Shown piece by piece: positions 56,211-64,000 of a stretch of DNA of 64,000 nucleotides; position 1 is the stretch's first letter; every line of letters starts with the position of its first letter. The stretch is taken from assembly GCF_940670685.1 (NCBI RefSeq), contig NZ_OW711693.1, positions 496,001-560,000 of the forward strand, written 5' to 3'. A model generated the notes under the pieces. That model saw only the letters and a program-made list of their open reading frames with translations. It ran no database searches and was not told the origin of the DNA. The DNA is from Anaeropeptidivorans aminofermentans (lineage in GTDB: Bacteria > Bacillota > Clostridia > Lachnospirales > UBA5962). The position numbers and the translations under genes are program-made.

Positions 56211-57710
56211 TTACATAAGCGGGGCAATGAGCCTTAAAACCCCTTCAGAAAGCCTTGTGAATATATTTCGTTTTTTAAATTCCTCAGGGTCTATTTTTTT
56301 GCTCTTTTTCATATCCTCCTCAAATATTTTTCTGCAATCTATAGAAACCTTTTCATCATAAATAAAAGCGTTAATTTCAAAATGAATACTGAAGCTTCGC
56401 ATATCCATATTACAAGTCCCTATGGTTGCGATTTCATCGTCTATGACAATCATTTTTGAATGAAGAAAGCCGTTATAGCAATATACCTCTATGCCGTAAT
56501 CCAAAAGGTCCTGAATATAGGATAAGGTTACTTGATAAACCGTCTTTTTGTCGGGAATCCCGGGAATCATTACCTTAACGTTTATTCCTGAAGAGGCGGC
56601 TATTTGAAGGCTTTGGATAAAGGCTCTGTCAGGGATAAAATAAGGGGTTTGTATCAATATGGATTTTTTCGCCATGCCAAACATTTTAATAAACCCTATT
56701 AGTATCTGGTCTGTTTTTGTATCCGGGCCGCTGGATACAATCTGCATTCCTACGCTTCCGCCCAAATCCTTAGGAACGGAAGGAAAAAACGGTGTAAGCT
56801 CCTCTATGGTTGTTATACGCTTGTCCTTTGAAGCGTAGTACCAGTCCATAAGAAACCTAGCTTGAAGGGCATATACTGCATGGCCAGTTATTCTGATATG
56901 GGTGTCCCGCCAAGGGGAGGTTCTTTTTCTAAGGCCTAAATATTCGTCCCCGATATTTGTTCCGCCGGTATAACCTATTTTACCGTCGATTACTGCTATT
57001 TTTCTATGGTTTCTATAATTGGCCCGTATAAAGGTTTTAAAATTAAGAGGAAAGAATCTGCATACGCTTCCGCCGGCATTTATAAGAGGGGCAAATGCTT
57101 TGTGGCGTGTTAAAATGCTTCCCATGTCATCATAAATTACCCTGACTTCAACCCCTTCCGATGCTTTTTTGGTGAGGGCATTAATGAACCTTTCGCCTGT
57201 TGCATCGTTTTGGAATATGAAATAAAGTAAATTTATGCTTTTTTCAGCATTTTCTATATCTTTAATGAGCGCATCGTATTTATCCTTAGCGTCTACATAT
57301 ATCTCTATGCTGTTATCTTGGGTATAAGCGTCATTACCCAAAAGATAATGGAGCTTTATAAGCGGAAGATAATCCTTTGTTTTAGGGTCGCAGAAGCAGA
57401 AAGACGAATCGAGGGCATTGGTGATGCCGAAATATTCGCTGTCGATTTTATCGGCAGCTTCATGAAGATTTTCATCGTCCCGAAGCTTTGCTTCAAGGGT
57501 TTTTTTAGCGCTTATTTTAAACCCTCTTCCTAAGAAGATATATAGGATTACGCCTACAACCGGAAGAAAGACGATTACAAGAATCCAGCTCATGGTCTGA
57601 ACAGGCTCTTTTCTTTCTACAAATAAAAGCATAATAAGGCTTAATATATTGAGAATATATAATATTAAGGCAATTAATCCCGGAATATTCAAATTAGTGA
57701 TTGCCTCCAT
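56211..57710 (-). CDS. cls: Cardiolipin synthase
   Basis: A 499-residue membrane phospholipase D-superfamily enzyme condensing two phosphatidylglycerols. Two N-terminal helices (about 10-60) are followed by two HKD sites: NHRKIAVIDGKIGYTGGTNIG near residue 236 and HSKMIVIDDEIATIGTCNMD near residue 417. AGGAGG precedes the ATG. It is probably cotranscribed with the phosphatase gene behind it. Confidence 0.96.
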   Translation of the reverse strand: MEAITNLNIPGLIALILYILNILSLIMLLFVERKEPVQTMSWILVIVFLPVVGVILYIFLGRGFKISAKKTLEAKLRDDENLHEAADKIDSEYFGITNALDSSFCFCDPKTKDYLPLIKLHYLLGNDAYTQDNSIEIYVDAKDKYDALIKDIENAEKSINLLYFIFQNDATGERFINALTKKASEGVEVRVIYDDMGSILTRHKAFAPLINAGGSVCRFFPLNFKTFIRANYRNHRKIAVIDGKIGYTGGTNIGDEYLGLRKRTSPWRDTHIRITGHAVYALQARFLMDWYYASKDKRITTIEELTPFFPSVPKDLGGSVGMQIVSSGPDTKTDQILIGFIKMFGMAKKSILIQTPYFIPDRAFIQSLQIAASSGINVKVMIPGIPDKKTVYQVTLSYIQDLLDYGIEVYCYNGFLHSKMIVIDDEIATIGTCNMDMRSFSIHFEINAFIYDEKVSIDCRKIFEEDMKKSKKIDPEEFKKRNIFTRLSEGVLRLIAPLM

Positions 57711-57954
57711 TAAGCACCTCCTGTTTCATAAGGCAAATATAATTCTATTTTACCATACTTTTGGTTTTTCTCATACAAACTTATTAAACTTAAAAGTGTC
57801 TTTTAACTTTTAAGCTTAATGCGTTTTACATATAAGCCTATAGATAAATAAACTTGGTATTTTTAAATTTATTTACCGTGTTCAGCTGCTCAATTATGCA
57901 GGGGGAATTCTTTATGCATTTGCCCTGATTCGCATATTAAATCAAGGTTAAAGT

Positions 57955-58197
57955 AAATTTCTTATAAAAAGTAACAAACCGTATATTCACTAAATCCATA
58001 TAAAATAGGAGTATTGTCAATTTGTCTTTCTCTTATTTTATGCCTTCTAAAACCAAATGCTTATAGAGGTACAAAAGCAAATTGACTTATATATTGACTT
58101 AACAATCTGCTGTTTCTGAAGAAACCCTATATTTTTAAGTCTACAGTACACAGATTGCGTTTACTTTTTATGAGAAATTTACTATCATATAGTTTGT
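57955..58197. repeat. Nested palindromic repeats upstream of the SLOG gene
   Basis: Outer arms AGTAAATTTCTTATAAAAAG and CTTTTTATGAGAAATTTACT enclose an inner element GTCAATTTGTC...GCAAATTGAC with TCTTATTTTATGCCTTCT, which recurs near 62,938 and more weakly near 1,590. No gene is seen in 57711-58256. Confidence 0.5.
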
Positions 58198-58256
58198 ATT
58201 GCAAACAGAAAGTTTATTCTATATAATAATTCTAATATTGCCCAAGGAGGTAATAA

Positions 58257-58733
58257 ATGAAGGAAATAAGCTGCTGTTTTACGGGCCACAGGATAATTTC
58301 ATTAAAAGATAGGATAAAAATAAGAGAAATCCTTTCATCAGAGCTTGATTTTCTTTACGCCATGGGAAAAAGGCGGTTTATTTCCGGCGGCGCTTTAGGC
58401 TTTGACCAGATTGCGGCTCAGGAAGTAATCTTTAAGAAAAAGAAATATCCTGATATGGAGCTTATATTTGTGCTTCCCTGTAAAGATCAGGATAAGCTCT
58501 GGAAGGAAAGTCAGCAGGACGAATATATGGCGATGCTTTCTCTTGCAGATAAAATTATTTATATTCAGGAAAGCTACAGCAAAGATTGCATGAGAAAAAG
58601 AAACCGGTTTATGGTAGAGAATTCTTCGGCCTGCGTATGCTTTTTAAAAAAACAAAGGGGCGGCACATACCAAACGGTGCTTTATGCCGTCTCAGAAGAT
58701 ATTCCCATCATAAATATTGCCCAAAGGCTTTAA
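58257..58733 (+). CDS. SLOG-family (DUF1273/YpsA-like) protein
   Basis: A 158-residue Rossmann-like protein. It starts SCCFTGHRIISLKDR and has FISGGALGFDQIAAQEVI, LPCKDQDKLWKESQQDEY and ENSSACVCFLKKQRGGTYQT, typical of SLOG proteins related to DprA and lysine decarboxylase-like folds. SLOG domains bind nucleotide derivatives; the role here is unknown. AAGGAGG precedes the ATG by six bases. Confidence 0.8.
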   Translation: MKEISCCFTGHRIISLKDRIKIREILSSELDFLYAMGKRRFISGGALGFDQIAAQEVIFKKKKYPDMELIFVLPCKDQDKLWKESQQDEYMAMLSLADKIIYIQESYSKDCMRKRNRFMVENSSACVCFLKKQRGGTYQTVLYAVSEDIPIINIAQRL

Positions 58734-58814
58734 TAGGACAGGGCATGAAAGTCTTTGTCAAGCATCACATATACCAGGCAAACTTAAAAAGTTATATAAG
58801 CGCAAGCTTGTAAA

Positions 58815-58953
58815 TATAGTAAATTTCATATAAAGAAGCAGCAAAAGCCTATTCCCTTAAGGCTCAAAAACACGGATTTCCTTCGGAAACGGTACATCTT
58901 TGAGCCTTCGTGAATATACGGCTTTGCTGCTGCTTAACTTTAAATTTACTATA
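58815..58953. repeat. Family A MITE-like element, copy 4
   Basis: Ends TATAGTAAATTTC and TTTAAATTTACTATA; core CACGGATTTCCTTCGGAAAC. It is very similar to the copy at 656 in the same orientation. Confidence 0.75.
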
Positions 58954-58984
58954 ATCTCCTCCTTATAGGCAACAATTGATTTTT

Positions 58985-59190
58985 TCTCTTTGTCAGCTAT
59001 GGATTTTTGGCGAAGCATTGCAGGAAGAGTTATAAAGTTTCTAACTTTGTAAATCTTATATTTTAACAAAAGGTATTTTTTCTTTGCAAAGTATCATGAA
59101 GTTAAACACCGTTTACGGTATTTAATTTAGGCCGGTTTTTTGACTGTACCAAATGAATTTTGCCAAAATGATTAAAGTCTGGATTTTTCA
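58985..59190. repeat. Multi-hairpin repeat, copy 2 (degraded)
   Basis: GATTTTTGGCGAAGCATTGC, ACTTTGTAAATCTTA, TTAAAGTCTG and TTTCAAACAAGC correspond in order to parts of the 29372-29595 unit. The stretch 58734-59437 otherwise holds no gene. Confidence 0.4.
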
Positions 59191-59437
59191 AACAAGCCTT
59201 AAGATAAAAATTGTGCGGTGATTTTTCACAGGTCTTACATGAAGGAGATATAAATTTATTGACAAGAAGAAACTTATTGGTTATAGTATTTTTAATGCTG
59301 TATTATAATAAATAAACTTTAAAAAGAATGAGTTTATTTATTATGAACCGAAGGGAAACTTATTAAACTTAAAAAAGAGTTTTCAAGCTTAATAATATAC
59401 GGCATTAAATCATTTTCCATTGAAAGGCGGTGAAAGC

Positions 59438-59635
59438 ATGAAACAAGGTCTTAATTCCTGCGGAAGCTTATTAAATACCCTGAACCATTTCGGCATCTCA
59501 TTTAAAGCACAATCTGCACCAAGGGATCGTTATGCCCTTTTACTCCTGTCAGGATTAGTAAAAGATACAAGGGATAACTCTGCCCATTTTAAGACTTTAA
59601 ATGAATGCTTTATACGCCGTGAAGGGTCTTTTTAG
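59438..59635 (+). CDS. Small protein, unknown function
   Basis: A 65-residue frame with start MKQGLNSCGSLLNTLNHFGI and an amphipathic middle with YALLLLSGLVKDTR. The ribosome site AAAGGCGG is eight bases upstream of ATG 59438. A strong terminator closes it, so it forms its own short transcript just before the ABC transporter genes. No family is recognised; it could be a leader, a regulator or chance. Confidence 0.45.
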   Translation: MKQGLNSCGSLLNTLNHFGISFKAQSAPRDRYALLLLSGLVKDTRDNSAHFKTLNECFIRREGSF

Positions 59636-59654
59636 GCTTTTATTTTGATTTTAC

Positions 59655-59682
59655 GCAGGGCGTGTAAACGCCCTGCTTTTTT
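59655..59682 (+). terminator. Terminator between the small ORF and the ABC genes
   Basis: GCAGGGCGT, GTAA loop, ACGCCCTGC, then six T, with the ABC permease ribosome site only 12 bases further on. It could limit read-through into the transporter, as an attenuator would. Confidence 0.88.
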
Positions 59683-59706
59683 ATGCTTAAATTTAGGAGA
59701 ATGATC

Positions 59707-60474
59707 ATGATGAAATACATTAAAACCATTGAAATATCCATGCGGTCAAAATTTAACGAAGGCGTCGCTTATATGATGCCTGAAATATTCATACAGGTTT
59801 TTAACCTTATTATATTAAGCATTTTCTGGAGAACCTTTTTAAAGGCTCAAGGGGAAGGGGAAGCTTATATCGGAAAGCTTCTTGCCTATACTTATCTTTC
59901 TATTATATTAAAGGATTTTTTAAATATTGAAAGCCCGGCCTCAAGCTGGAATTATGAAGGGATATTCAATAAGCTCTTCATACGGCCCATGAATGTGCTG
60001 ATGGATTTGGCGGCCGAAACCATAGGAAAAATGCTTCCAAAGCTTTTATTTTTTACTGTGCCTATGCTTATCATAGCGCCTTTTATGGGGATTGACCTTA
60101 TGCCGGAAAATGGATACTTTTTACTGAGCTTTATTTTAAGCGTGAGTCTTGGCTTTGCCATAGACTATATTTTTGCATGCCTTACCATACGGCTTATGAG
60201 CCTTAGCTGGGCGGTCTATTCCGTAAGGATGGCCCTTGTGGGAATTCTTTCGGGGGGGCTCATTCCTTTTTCACTTATGCCGGAGAAAATAGGCAGGATA
60301 CTGATGTATCAGCCCTTTGCGTCTCTCAGCGGAGGCTTCCTTTCAATTTACACAGGGCTTGAACCACCCTTTGAAATTATTATTACTCAATTGCTATGGA
60401 ATATCGTGCTTTGGCCTTTAGCTATTTTTTGGTTCAGGCATTCAAGAGAGGAGATTGTAAGCTATGGGGGATAA
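59707..60474 (+). CDS. ABC-2 type transporter permease (COG4587-like)
   Basis: A 255-residue integral membrane protein with six hydrophobic segments, beginning KYIKTIEISMRSKFNEGVAY, a typical start for this permease class. With the next two genes it forms a three-gene exporter of unknown substrate; related systems have been annotated as daunorubicin- or multidrug-like. ATG 59707 is six bases after AGGAGA. It overlaps the next gene by 11 bp. Confidence 0.85.
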   Translation: MMKYIKTIEISMRSKFNEGVAYMMPEIFIQVFNLIILSIFWRTFLKAQGEGEAYIGKLLAYTYLSIILKDFLNIESPASSWNYEGIFNKLFIRPMNVLMDLAAETIGKMLPKLLFFTVPMLIIAPFMGIDLMPENGYFLLSFILSVSLGFAIDYIFACLTIRLMSLSWAVYSVRMALVGILSGGLIPFSLMPEKIGRILMYQPFASLSGGFLSIYTGLEPPFEIIITQLLWNIVLWPLAIFWFRHSREEIVSYGG

Positions 60475-61315
60475 GAAAGAAAATTTAAAAAGATATTTAA
60501 GGCTTTATAAACTTTATTTTCAAATGGATTTCAGATGGCTTTTCAGAAACTTTAAAATATCCTTTATCTTTATTTTAGCTGAAATTATTGTCTGTATTTC
60601 CTCTACTGTAGGGGTATTTCTCCTAGGGGTAAAATTCGGTAACATCGGCGGCCTTTCAAAATACGAGGTCTTATTCATGCTTGCCTACAATACGATTTTA
60701 AACGGGCTTTTTTCTGTGTTTTTTTCAGGGAATAATGTCGGCCATATCAGCAGAATCATCGGCAGGGGGCAGCTTGAGCATATGCTGATTCAGCCTTTGA
60801 GCCTAAAGGCTCAGATTCTTACGGCTGGCTTTATGCCGGTTTCAGGCGGCGGAAATCTGATTTCAGGATTGATGCTTTTGAGTATTTCGCTTTTAAATTT
60901 AGAGTTGGCCTTTAGCCACCTCTGGTTTTTAAAGCTCGGAGGAAGCCTGATTATCACCACGATATTTCTTCTGGGGCTTTCTTATTTAGCTTCGTCCTTT
61001 GCTTTTTACGCCCCCGTTGCAGGGGAGGAAATTTCTTATTACGTTCTTAATATGACGGAGCAGATTTCCTCCTTTCCCTTAAACGGAATGCCGAAACTTG
61101 TGAAAACGGCTTTGATTACGATTTTGCCTACGGGGCTCATGGCGTGGCTGCCTTCCATGATTCTTCTGGAAAAGACCCCCAAGGGCATCGGGAATTTTTA
61201 TCCCCTTTTTGCCCTAATTATTGTTCTAGCTCTTGCAAATATATTTTTTAGAAAAGGAATGAGTCATTATGTCAAATATGGAATTAATCGATACAGTGCC
61301 ACAGGCCACCGCTAA
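60464..61315 (+). CDS. ABC-2 type transporter permease (COG3694-like)
   Basis: A 283-residue membrane protein with about six hydrophobic segments and the typical segment SRIIGRGQLEHMLIQPLSL. It is the partner permease of the previous gene; together with the ATPase they form one transporter. The start is ATG 60464 within the end of the preceding gene, AGAGGAG being 10 bases upstream. It overlaps the ATPase gene by 47 bp. Confidence 0.85.
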   Translation: MGDKKENLKRYLRLYKLYFQMDFRWLFRNFKISFIFILAEIIVCISSTVGVFLLGVKFGNIGGLSKYEVLFMLAYNTILNGLFSVFFSGNNVGHISRIIGRGQLEHMLIQPLSLKAQILTAGFMPVSGGGNLISGLMLLSISLLNLELAFSHLWFLKLGGSLIITTIFLLGLSYLASSFAFYAPVAGEEISYYVLNMTEQISSFPLNGMPKLVKTALITILPTGLMAWLPSMILLEKTPKGIGNFYPLFALIIVLALANIFFRKGMSHYVKYGINRYSATGHR

Positions 61316-62291
61316 TACTGCAGTTAAATTTGAAAACGTATCTAAATACTATACGAGGCTTCACGGGGTAACAGGTAAAAACTTTATAAAAAACTTATTC
61401 AAGCCTGAAAAAACCTTGATAAAGGCTTTAGATAATATCAGCTTTGAAATAAAAAAGGGTGAATTTGTTGCCTATGCCGGCCCCAACGGCGCAGGAAAAT
61501 CCACCACCATGAAAATCATATCGGCTATGCTTTACCCATCCTCAGGCGCTATAGAGGTTTTAGGTTTTGACCCGAAGAAAAGCCGCATAGAACTTATGCG
61601 GAAAATAGGGGTTCTTTTCGGGAACAGAACGGAGCTTTGGTGGGATCATCCTGTAAAACAAAGCTTTGAATGGAAAAAGGTCGTCTGGGATATTGACGAT
61701 AAGGTCTATGAAGAAAGCCTTGCTATGGTTACGGAGCTTTTCGACCTGAAAGAAATCCTTAAAACCTATGCCAGAGAGCTTAGCCTCGGCCAGCGAATGA
61801 AGGCCGATATTGCTATGATGCTCCTTCATCAGCCGGAGCTTATTATTCTTGATGAGCCTACTTTGGGCCTTGATGTTTCCGCCAAAAGAAGAATGATTAA
61901 CGCCCTTAAAACCGTAAACAGCGAAAAAAATACCACAATTTTTGTAACAAGCCACGATATGGACGACTTAGAGGAAATGGCCAGAAGAATTATCATGGTT
62001 TCAGGGGGAAAGCTTGTTTTTGACGGGGGATTTGACGGCTTAAGGAAGCTTACGGGGGATTTATCCAGGGTAAAAATATCTTCGGACCTTAATATCAACG
62101 GTCTGAATATAGGCAAGGTCATATCCAAAGAGGAAAACACGGCAGAATTTGAAATTGATTTAAGCTGTATATCCTTGCCGGAGCTTTTGAATAAAATTTC
62201 CCTTATGAAAGGCATCAGAGATATTGAAATAAAAAAAGCCCCCATAGAACAGATAATTGATACCCTCTATGAAAGCTGGAAATGCAGTTAA
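61269..62291 (+). CDS. ABC transporter ATP-binding protein (COG4586-like)
   Basis: A 340-residue ATPase. Walker A is YAGPNGAGKSTTMKI near residue 74, followed by a Q-loop region FGNRTELWWDHP, signature LSLGQRMKADIAMML and Walker B LIILDEPTLGLD, with the H-loop VTSHDMDDLEEMA. The long N-terminal extension and the WWDHP segment are characteristic of this subgroup. It should drive the two preceding permeases. AAAAGGAA precedes the ATG by nine bases. Confidence 0.95.
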   Translation: MSNMELIDTVPQATANTAVKFENVSKYYTRLHGVTGKNFIKNLFKPEKTLIKALDNISFEIKKGEFVAYAGPNGAGKSTTMKIISAMLYPSSGAIEVLGFDPKKSRIELMRKIGVLFGNRTELWWDHPVKQSFEWKKVVWDIDDKVYEESLAMVTELFDLKEILKTYARELSLGQRMKADIAMMLLHQPELIILDEPTLGLDVSAKRRMINALKTVNSEKNTTIFVTSHDMDDLEEMARRIIMVSGGKLVFDGGFDGLRKLTGDLSRVKISSDLNINGLNIGKVISKEENTAEFEIDLSCISLPELLNKISLMKGIRDIEIKKAPIEQIIDTLYESWKCS

Positions 62292-62320
62292 AGAAAAGCA
62301 GCCCATCGTAAGTTTAAAGT

Positions 62321-62458
62321 ATAGTAAATTTAAAGTTAAATAGTAGCAAAGCTGTATATTCCCGAAGACTCAAAAATGTACCGTTTCCGAAGGAAATCCG
62401 TGTTTTTGAGCCTTAAGGGAATAGGCTTTTGCTGCTTCTTCACAATAAATTTACTATA
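62321..62458. repeat. Family A MITE-like element, copy 5
   Basis: Ends TATAGTAAATTTAAAG and AATAAATTTACTATA; core ATGTACCGTTTCCGAAGG. Orientation as at 19338. It abuts the composite family B copy, sharing the TATA at 62455-62458. Confidence 0.75.
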
Positions 62459-62672
62459 AATTTCACAGAAGGAAGCAATAAAAATCTATTTTTCATAAGC
62501 GGCTTAAACATATAGAATCCCTATGTTTAAGCCATTCATAGCCAACAAAGATTAAAATATCTTTGTTGGCTATAAGGGGGCGTTCGCTTGAAAACACTTT
62601 AACAGTTTCTAGGCTCACTAAGCATAAAATATACGATTTTTATTACTGTTTCATTTGAAATTTAATATAAAG
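62455..62672. repeat. Composite family B element with inserted hairpin module, copy 2
   Basis: Family B sequence (CTATTTTTCATAAGCGGC, GATTTTTATTACTG) is split after GCCATTCA by TAGCCAACAAAGAT...TCACTAAGCATA, at the same site as in 30697-30925. The inner part holds GCCAACAAAGAT/ATCTTTGTTGGC. Confidence 0.65.
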
Positions 62673-62799
62673 TGAAACAACAGACATGTTGGTTCAAAAA
62701 TGAGGTTTAGAAGAAATACAATAGATGGCTTTTTGCGAAATTGTCTTTATTTGATATATTGAAGGCCTTATGATTTATTGCGGCATAAAGACAATTTCA

Positions 62800-63012
62800 T
62801 TGTGTTTCCGAAGAAAATCCATGTTTTTGAAACTTTAATAGATAGGATTTGCTTTTTCTTTGTAAGAAATTTTCAATAACAAAAGCCCTATTCTGGGTAT
62901 ATACCCGAATAAAAGTAAAGTAAAACAGTAGGGTTATAAATTTGCTTTTCCTTGATTTTATGCCTTCTTGGGGCCTGTTCCTTACTGCAGAAGAAAAGCA
63001 AATTTACTATAA
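62800..63012. repeat. Degraded family A-like and short palindromic repeat
   Basis: GTTTCCGAAGAAAATCCATG at 62801 resembles the family A core. From 62938, AAATTTGCTTTTCC and AAAAGCAAATTT bracket a unit with TGATTTTATGCCTTCT like that near 58,030. There is no gene from 62292 to 63095. Confidence 0.4.
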
Positions 63013-63051
63013 GTCTTTTAGTATTTATTTACTACAGCTTTAAATAAGAAA

Positions 63052-63086
63052 ATACGCCTGGGCTTTAGGCTCAGGCGTATTTTTTA
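63052..63086. terminator. Terminator after the GH18-type gene
   Basis: AATACGCCTG and CAGGCGTATT form a 10-bp stem with an 11-base loop; T-rich tails are present on both strands. It lies 10 bases past the minus-strand stop. Confidence 0.85.
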
Positions 63087-63095
63087 TTTTAATAT

Positions 63096-64000
63096 TTAAT
63101 TATTGAAAAGATATTCCTTCACATTCAAATAATATTCTTTTTCATAATCGGGTATGGTTCCGAGGCGCCAAAGGGAAATGTCTTCTATGCCGAAAAGGCG
63201 GGCAAGCTTAAGTTTTGCGGCAATGCTTCTTGTATCTTCATACCAGATAATATTATCTGTGCCGTCGAGAGTGTTTTTAAACACAATATAGGGGCTTTCA
63301 TAGGTTTTTGAATATTTTATTTCTGCCGATGGGTCTGTTTTTATACGGCTGATTAAGGCGTCGTAATCGGGAGTAAACGGGGTTTCGTTGATAATTTTAT
63401 TATTGATGGATTTCCACTGGCATGTACCGAAGGAAAGCTGGAGCATTATTTTGCTCTTGTCGGAAACGCCTGTACTTTTATCTGTAATGGCCTTTAGAGC
63501 ATAATAAATTTCATTAATGGGAGAAAGGGGCGTCGTAGTTAAGTTCTGCTCCATTTCATCTGCCGAAAGTTTTTTAGGGTTATAGTCGTGGGCCATGAGG
63601 ATGACCTTGTCGGAGAGTTCTCCTATGGTTTTAAAATCATAGCCGTTATAATATTCAAGGCCTGTACGCCTTTCAGGGTGCACGGCTGTGAATATTTTTT
63701 TGTTTCCTACGATACCCCTTAAGTCCCTGAGAAATGAATTGAAGCTATTCTTTGTTTCAGAACCTTTAAGGGTTTCAAAGTCTACTACAACCCCGTCAAA
63801 GGTCAAGGTGTTTCCATTGTGGGTTATACCGTTATTTACGGCGTCCCCGATGAGGACAGCCGCCTTTTGCCTGAGAGCCGTATCATTAATAATAGCTCTG
63901 GAATCTTCGTCTTTAACGGATACGAAAATAAGCTTTTCTTTTGCCATACCGTAAGGATCACTGAAGCCTTCGGGTATTCGATATTCATTGTTATTTTGAG
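63096..64000 (-). CDS. Glycoside hydrolase family 18-type protein, C-terminal part (5' end outside window)
   Basis: The frame is open to the window edge: codons upstream of the ATG at 63947 read NNNEYRIPEGFSDPYG, so that ATG is internal and about 301 residues are seen. The GH18 signature is FDGVVVDFETLKG with the catalytic Glu, followed by ILMAHDYNPKKL, MLQLSFGTCQW and IIWYEDTRSIAAKLKLARLF, as in spore- or envelope-associated GH18 proteins. It probably hydrolyses amino-sugar polymers. The N-terminus, likely with export or binding domains, is not visible. Confidence 0.8.
   Translation of the reverse strand, partial: QNNNEYRIPEGFSDPYGMAKEKLIFVSVKDEDSRAIINDTALRQKAAVLIGDAVNNGITHNGNTLTFDGVVVDFETLKGSETKNSFNSFLRDLRGIVGNKKIFTAVHPERRTGLEYYNGYDFKTIGELSDKVILMAHDYNPKKLSADEMEQNLTTTPLSPINEIYYALKAITDKSTGVSDKSKIMLQLSFGTCQWKSINNKIINETPFTPDYDALISRIKTDPSAEIKYSKTYESPYIVFKNTLDGTDNIIWYEDTRSIAAKLKLARLFGIEDISLWRLGTIPDYEKEYYLNVKEYLFNN

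Overview
This window looks like chromosomal DNA from an AT-rich, endospore-forming anaerobe of the Clostridia, probably Lachnospirales-like; that placement is inferred from gene content and order, not from a search. Support comes from the firmicute order glmU-prs-pth-mfd-foldase (read leftward), a GerS-like germination lipoprotein beside alanine racemase, secreted proteins with copper-amine-oxidase-like N-terminal domains, a Cys-containing Rrf2 regulator with nifS/nifU/mnmA, and strong GGAGG-type ribosome binding sites with frequent TTG or GTG starts. I see no rRNA, tRNA, CRISPR array or prophage.

Layout. 0-1.3 kb: end of an HD-GYP protein, then a HIT protein. 1.8-11.4 kb (minus strand): glmU, prs, pth, mfd and a SurA/PrsA-like foldase, with an IS200-type element between prs and pth. 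11.7-15.4 kb: YkvI-type membrane protein, DUF5711-type protein, CvpA protein. 15.5-19.3 kb: purC, purF, purB. 19.9-22.5 kb: gerS-like, alr, and a mazF-type toxin without an adjacent antitoxin. 23.5-29.3 kb: LytR-CpsA-Psr protein, YigZ, YebC, a 59-residue basic protein, CPBP protease, second HD-GYP protein. 29.8-31.9 kb: nagB and superoxide dismutase. 32.7-36 kb: iscR-nifS-nifU-mnmA. 36-37.7 kb: a secreted protein with three cysteine-free thioredoxin-like repeats. 38.4-43.6 kb: pgk-tpiA-gpmI-eno without gapA. 43.6-49 kb (minus): amino-acid racemase, type II pantothenate kinase, Gfo/Idh oxidoreductase, stalk-domain protein, nagA. 49.4-53.4 kb: PAP2 protein, tdh, kbl. 54-57.7 kb: diguanylate cyclase, histidine phosphatase, cardiolipin synthase. 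58.3-62.3 kb: SLOG protein, small ORF, three-gene ABC transporter. The window ends in a GH18-type protein that runs off the right edge.

How the genes work together. Themes are cell-envelope precursors (glmU, nagA/nagB, alr, LCP, cls), purine synthesis fed by PRPP (prs, purC/F/B), lower glycolysis, Fe-S and tRNA thiolation, threonine catabolism (tdh-kbl), cyclic-di-GMP turnover (one GGDEF and two HD-GYP proteins) and sporulation/germination.

The most unusual property is non-coding. Intergenic regions are long (often 300-1000 bp) and packed with palindromic, MITE-like repeats. Family A has ends reading TAGTAAATTT between TA dinucleotides. Family B is about 130 bp with a conserved TTTTTCATAA core. 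Family D has AGGGTGTGTTCC ends. Family E has TTAACGTGAGTT ends. Several are nested in one another. Separately, a promoter-linked double-hairpin leader occurs before nagA, before tdh (two copies) and before the diguanylate cyclase gene (amplified as an 86-bp tandem array), with one orphan copy near 23.3 kb. This leader family and the Cys-free thioredoxin-repeat protein are the best candidates for something undescribed.
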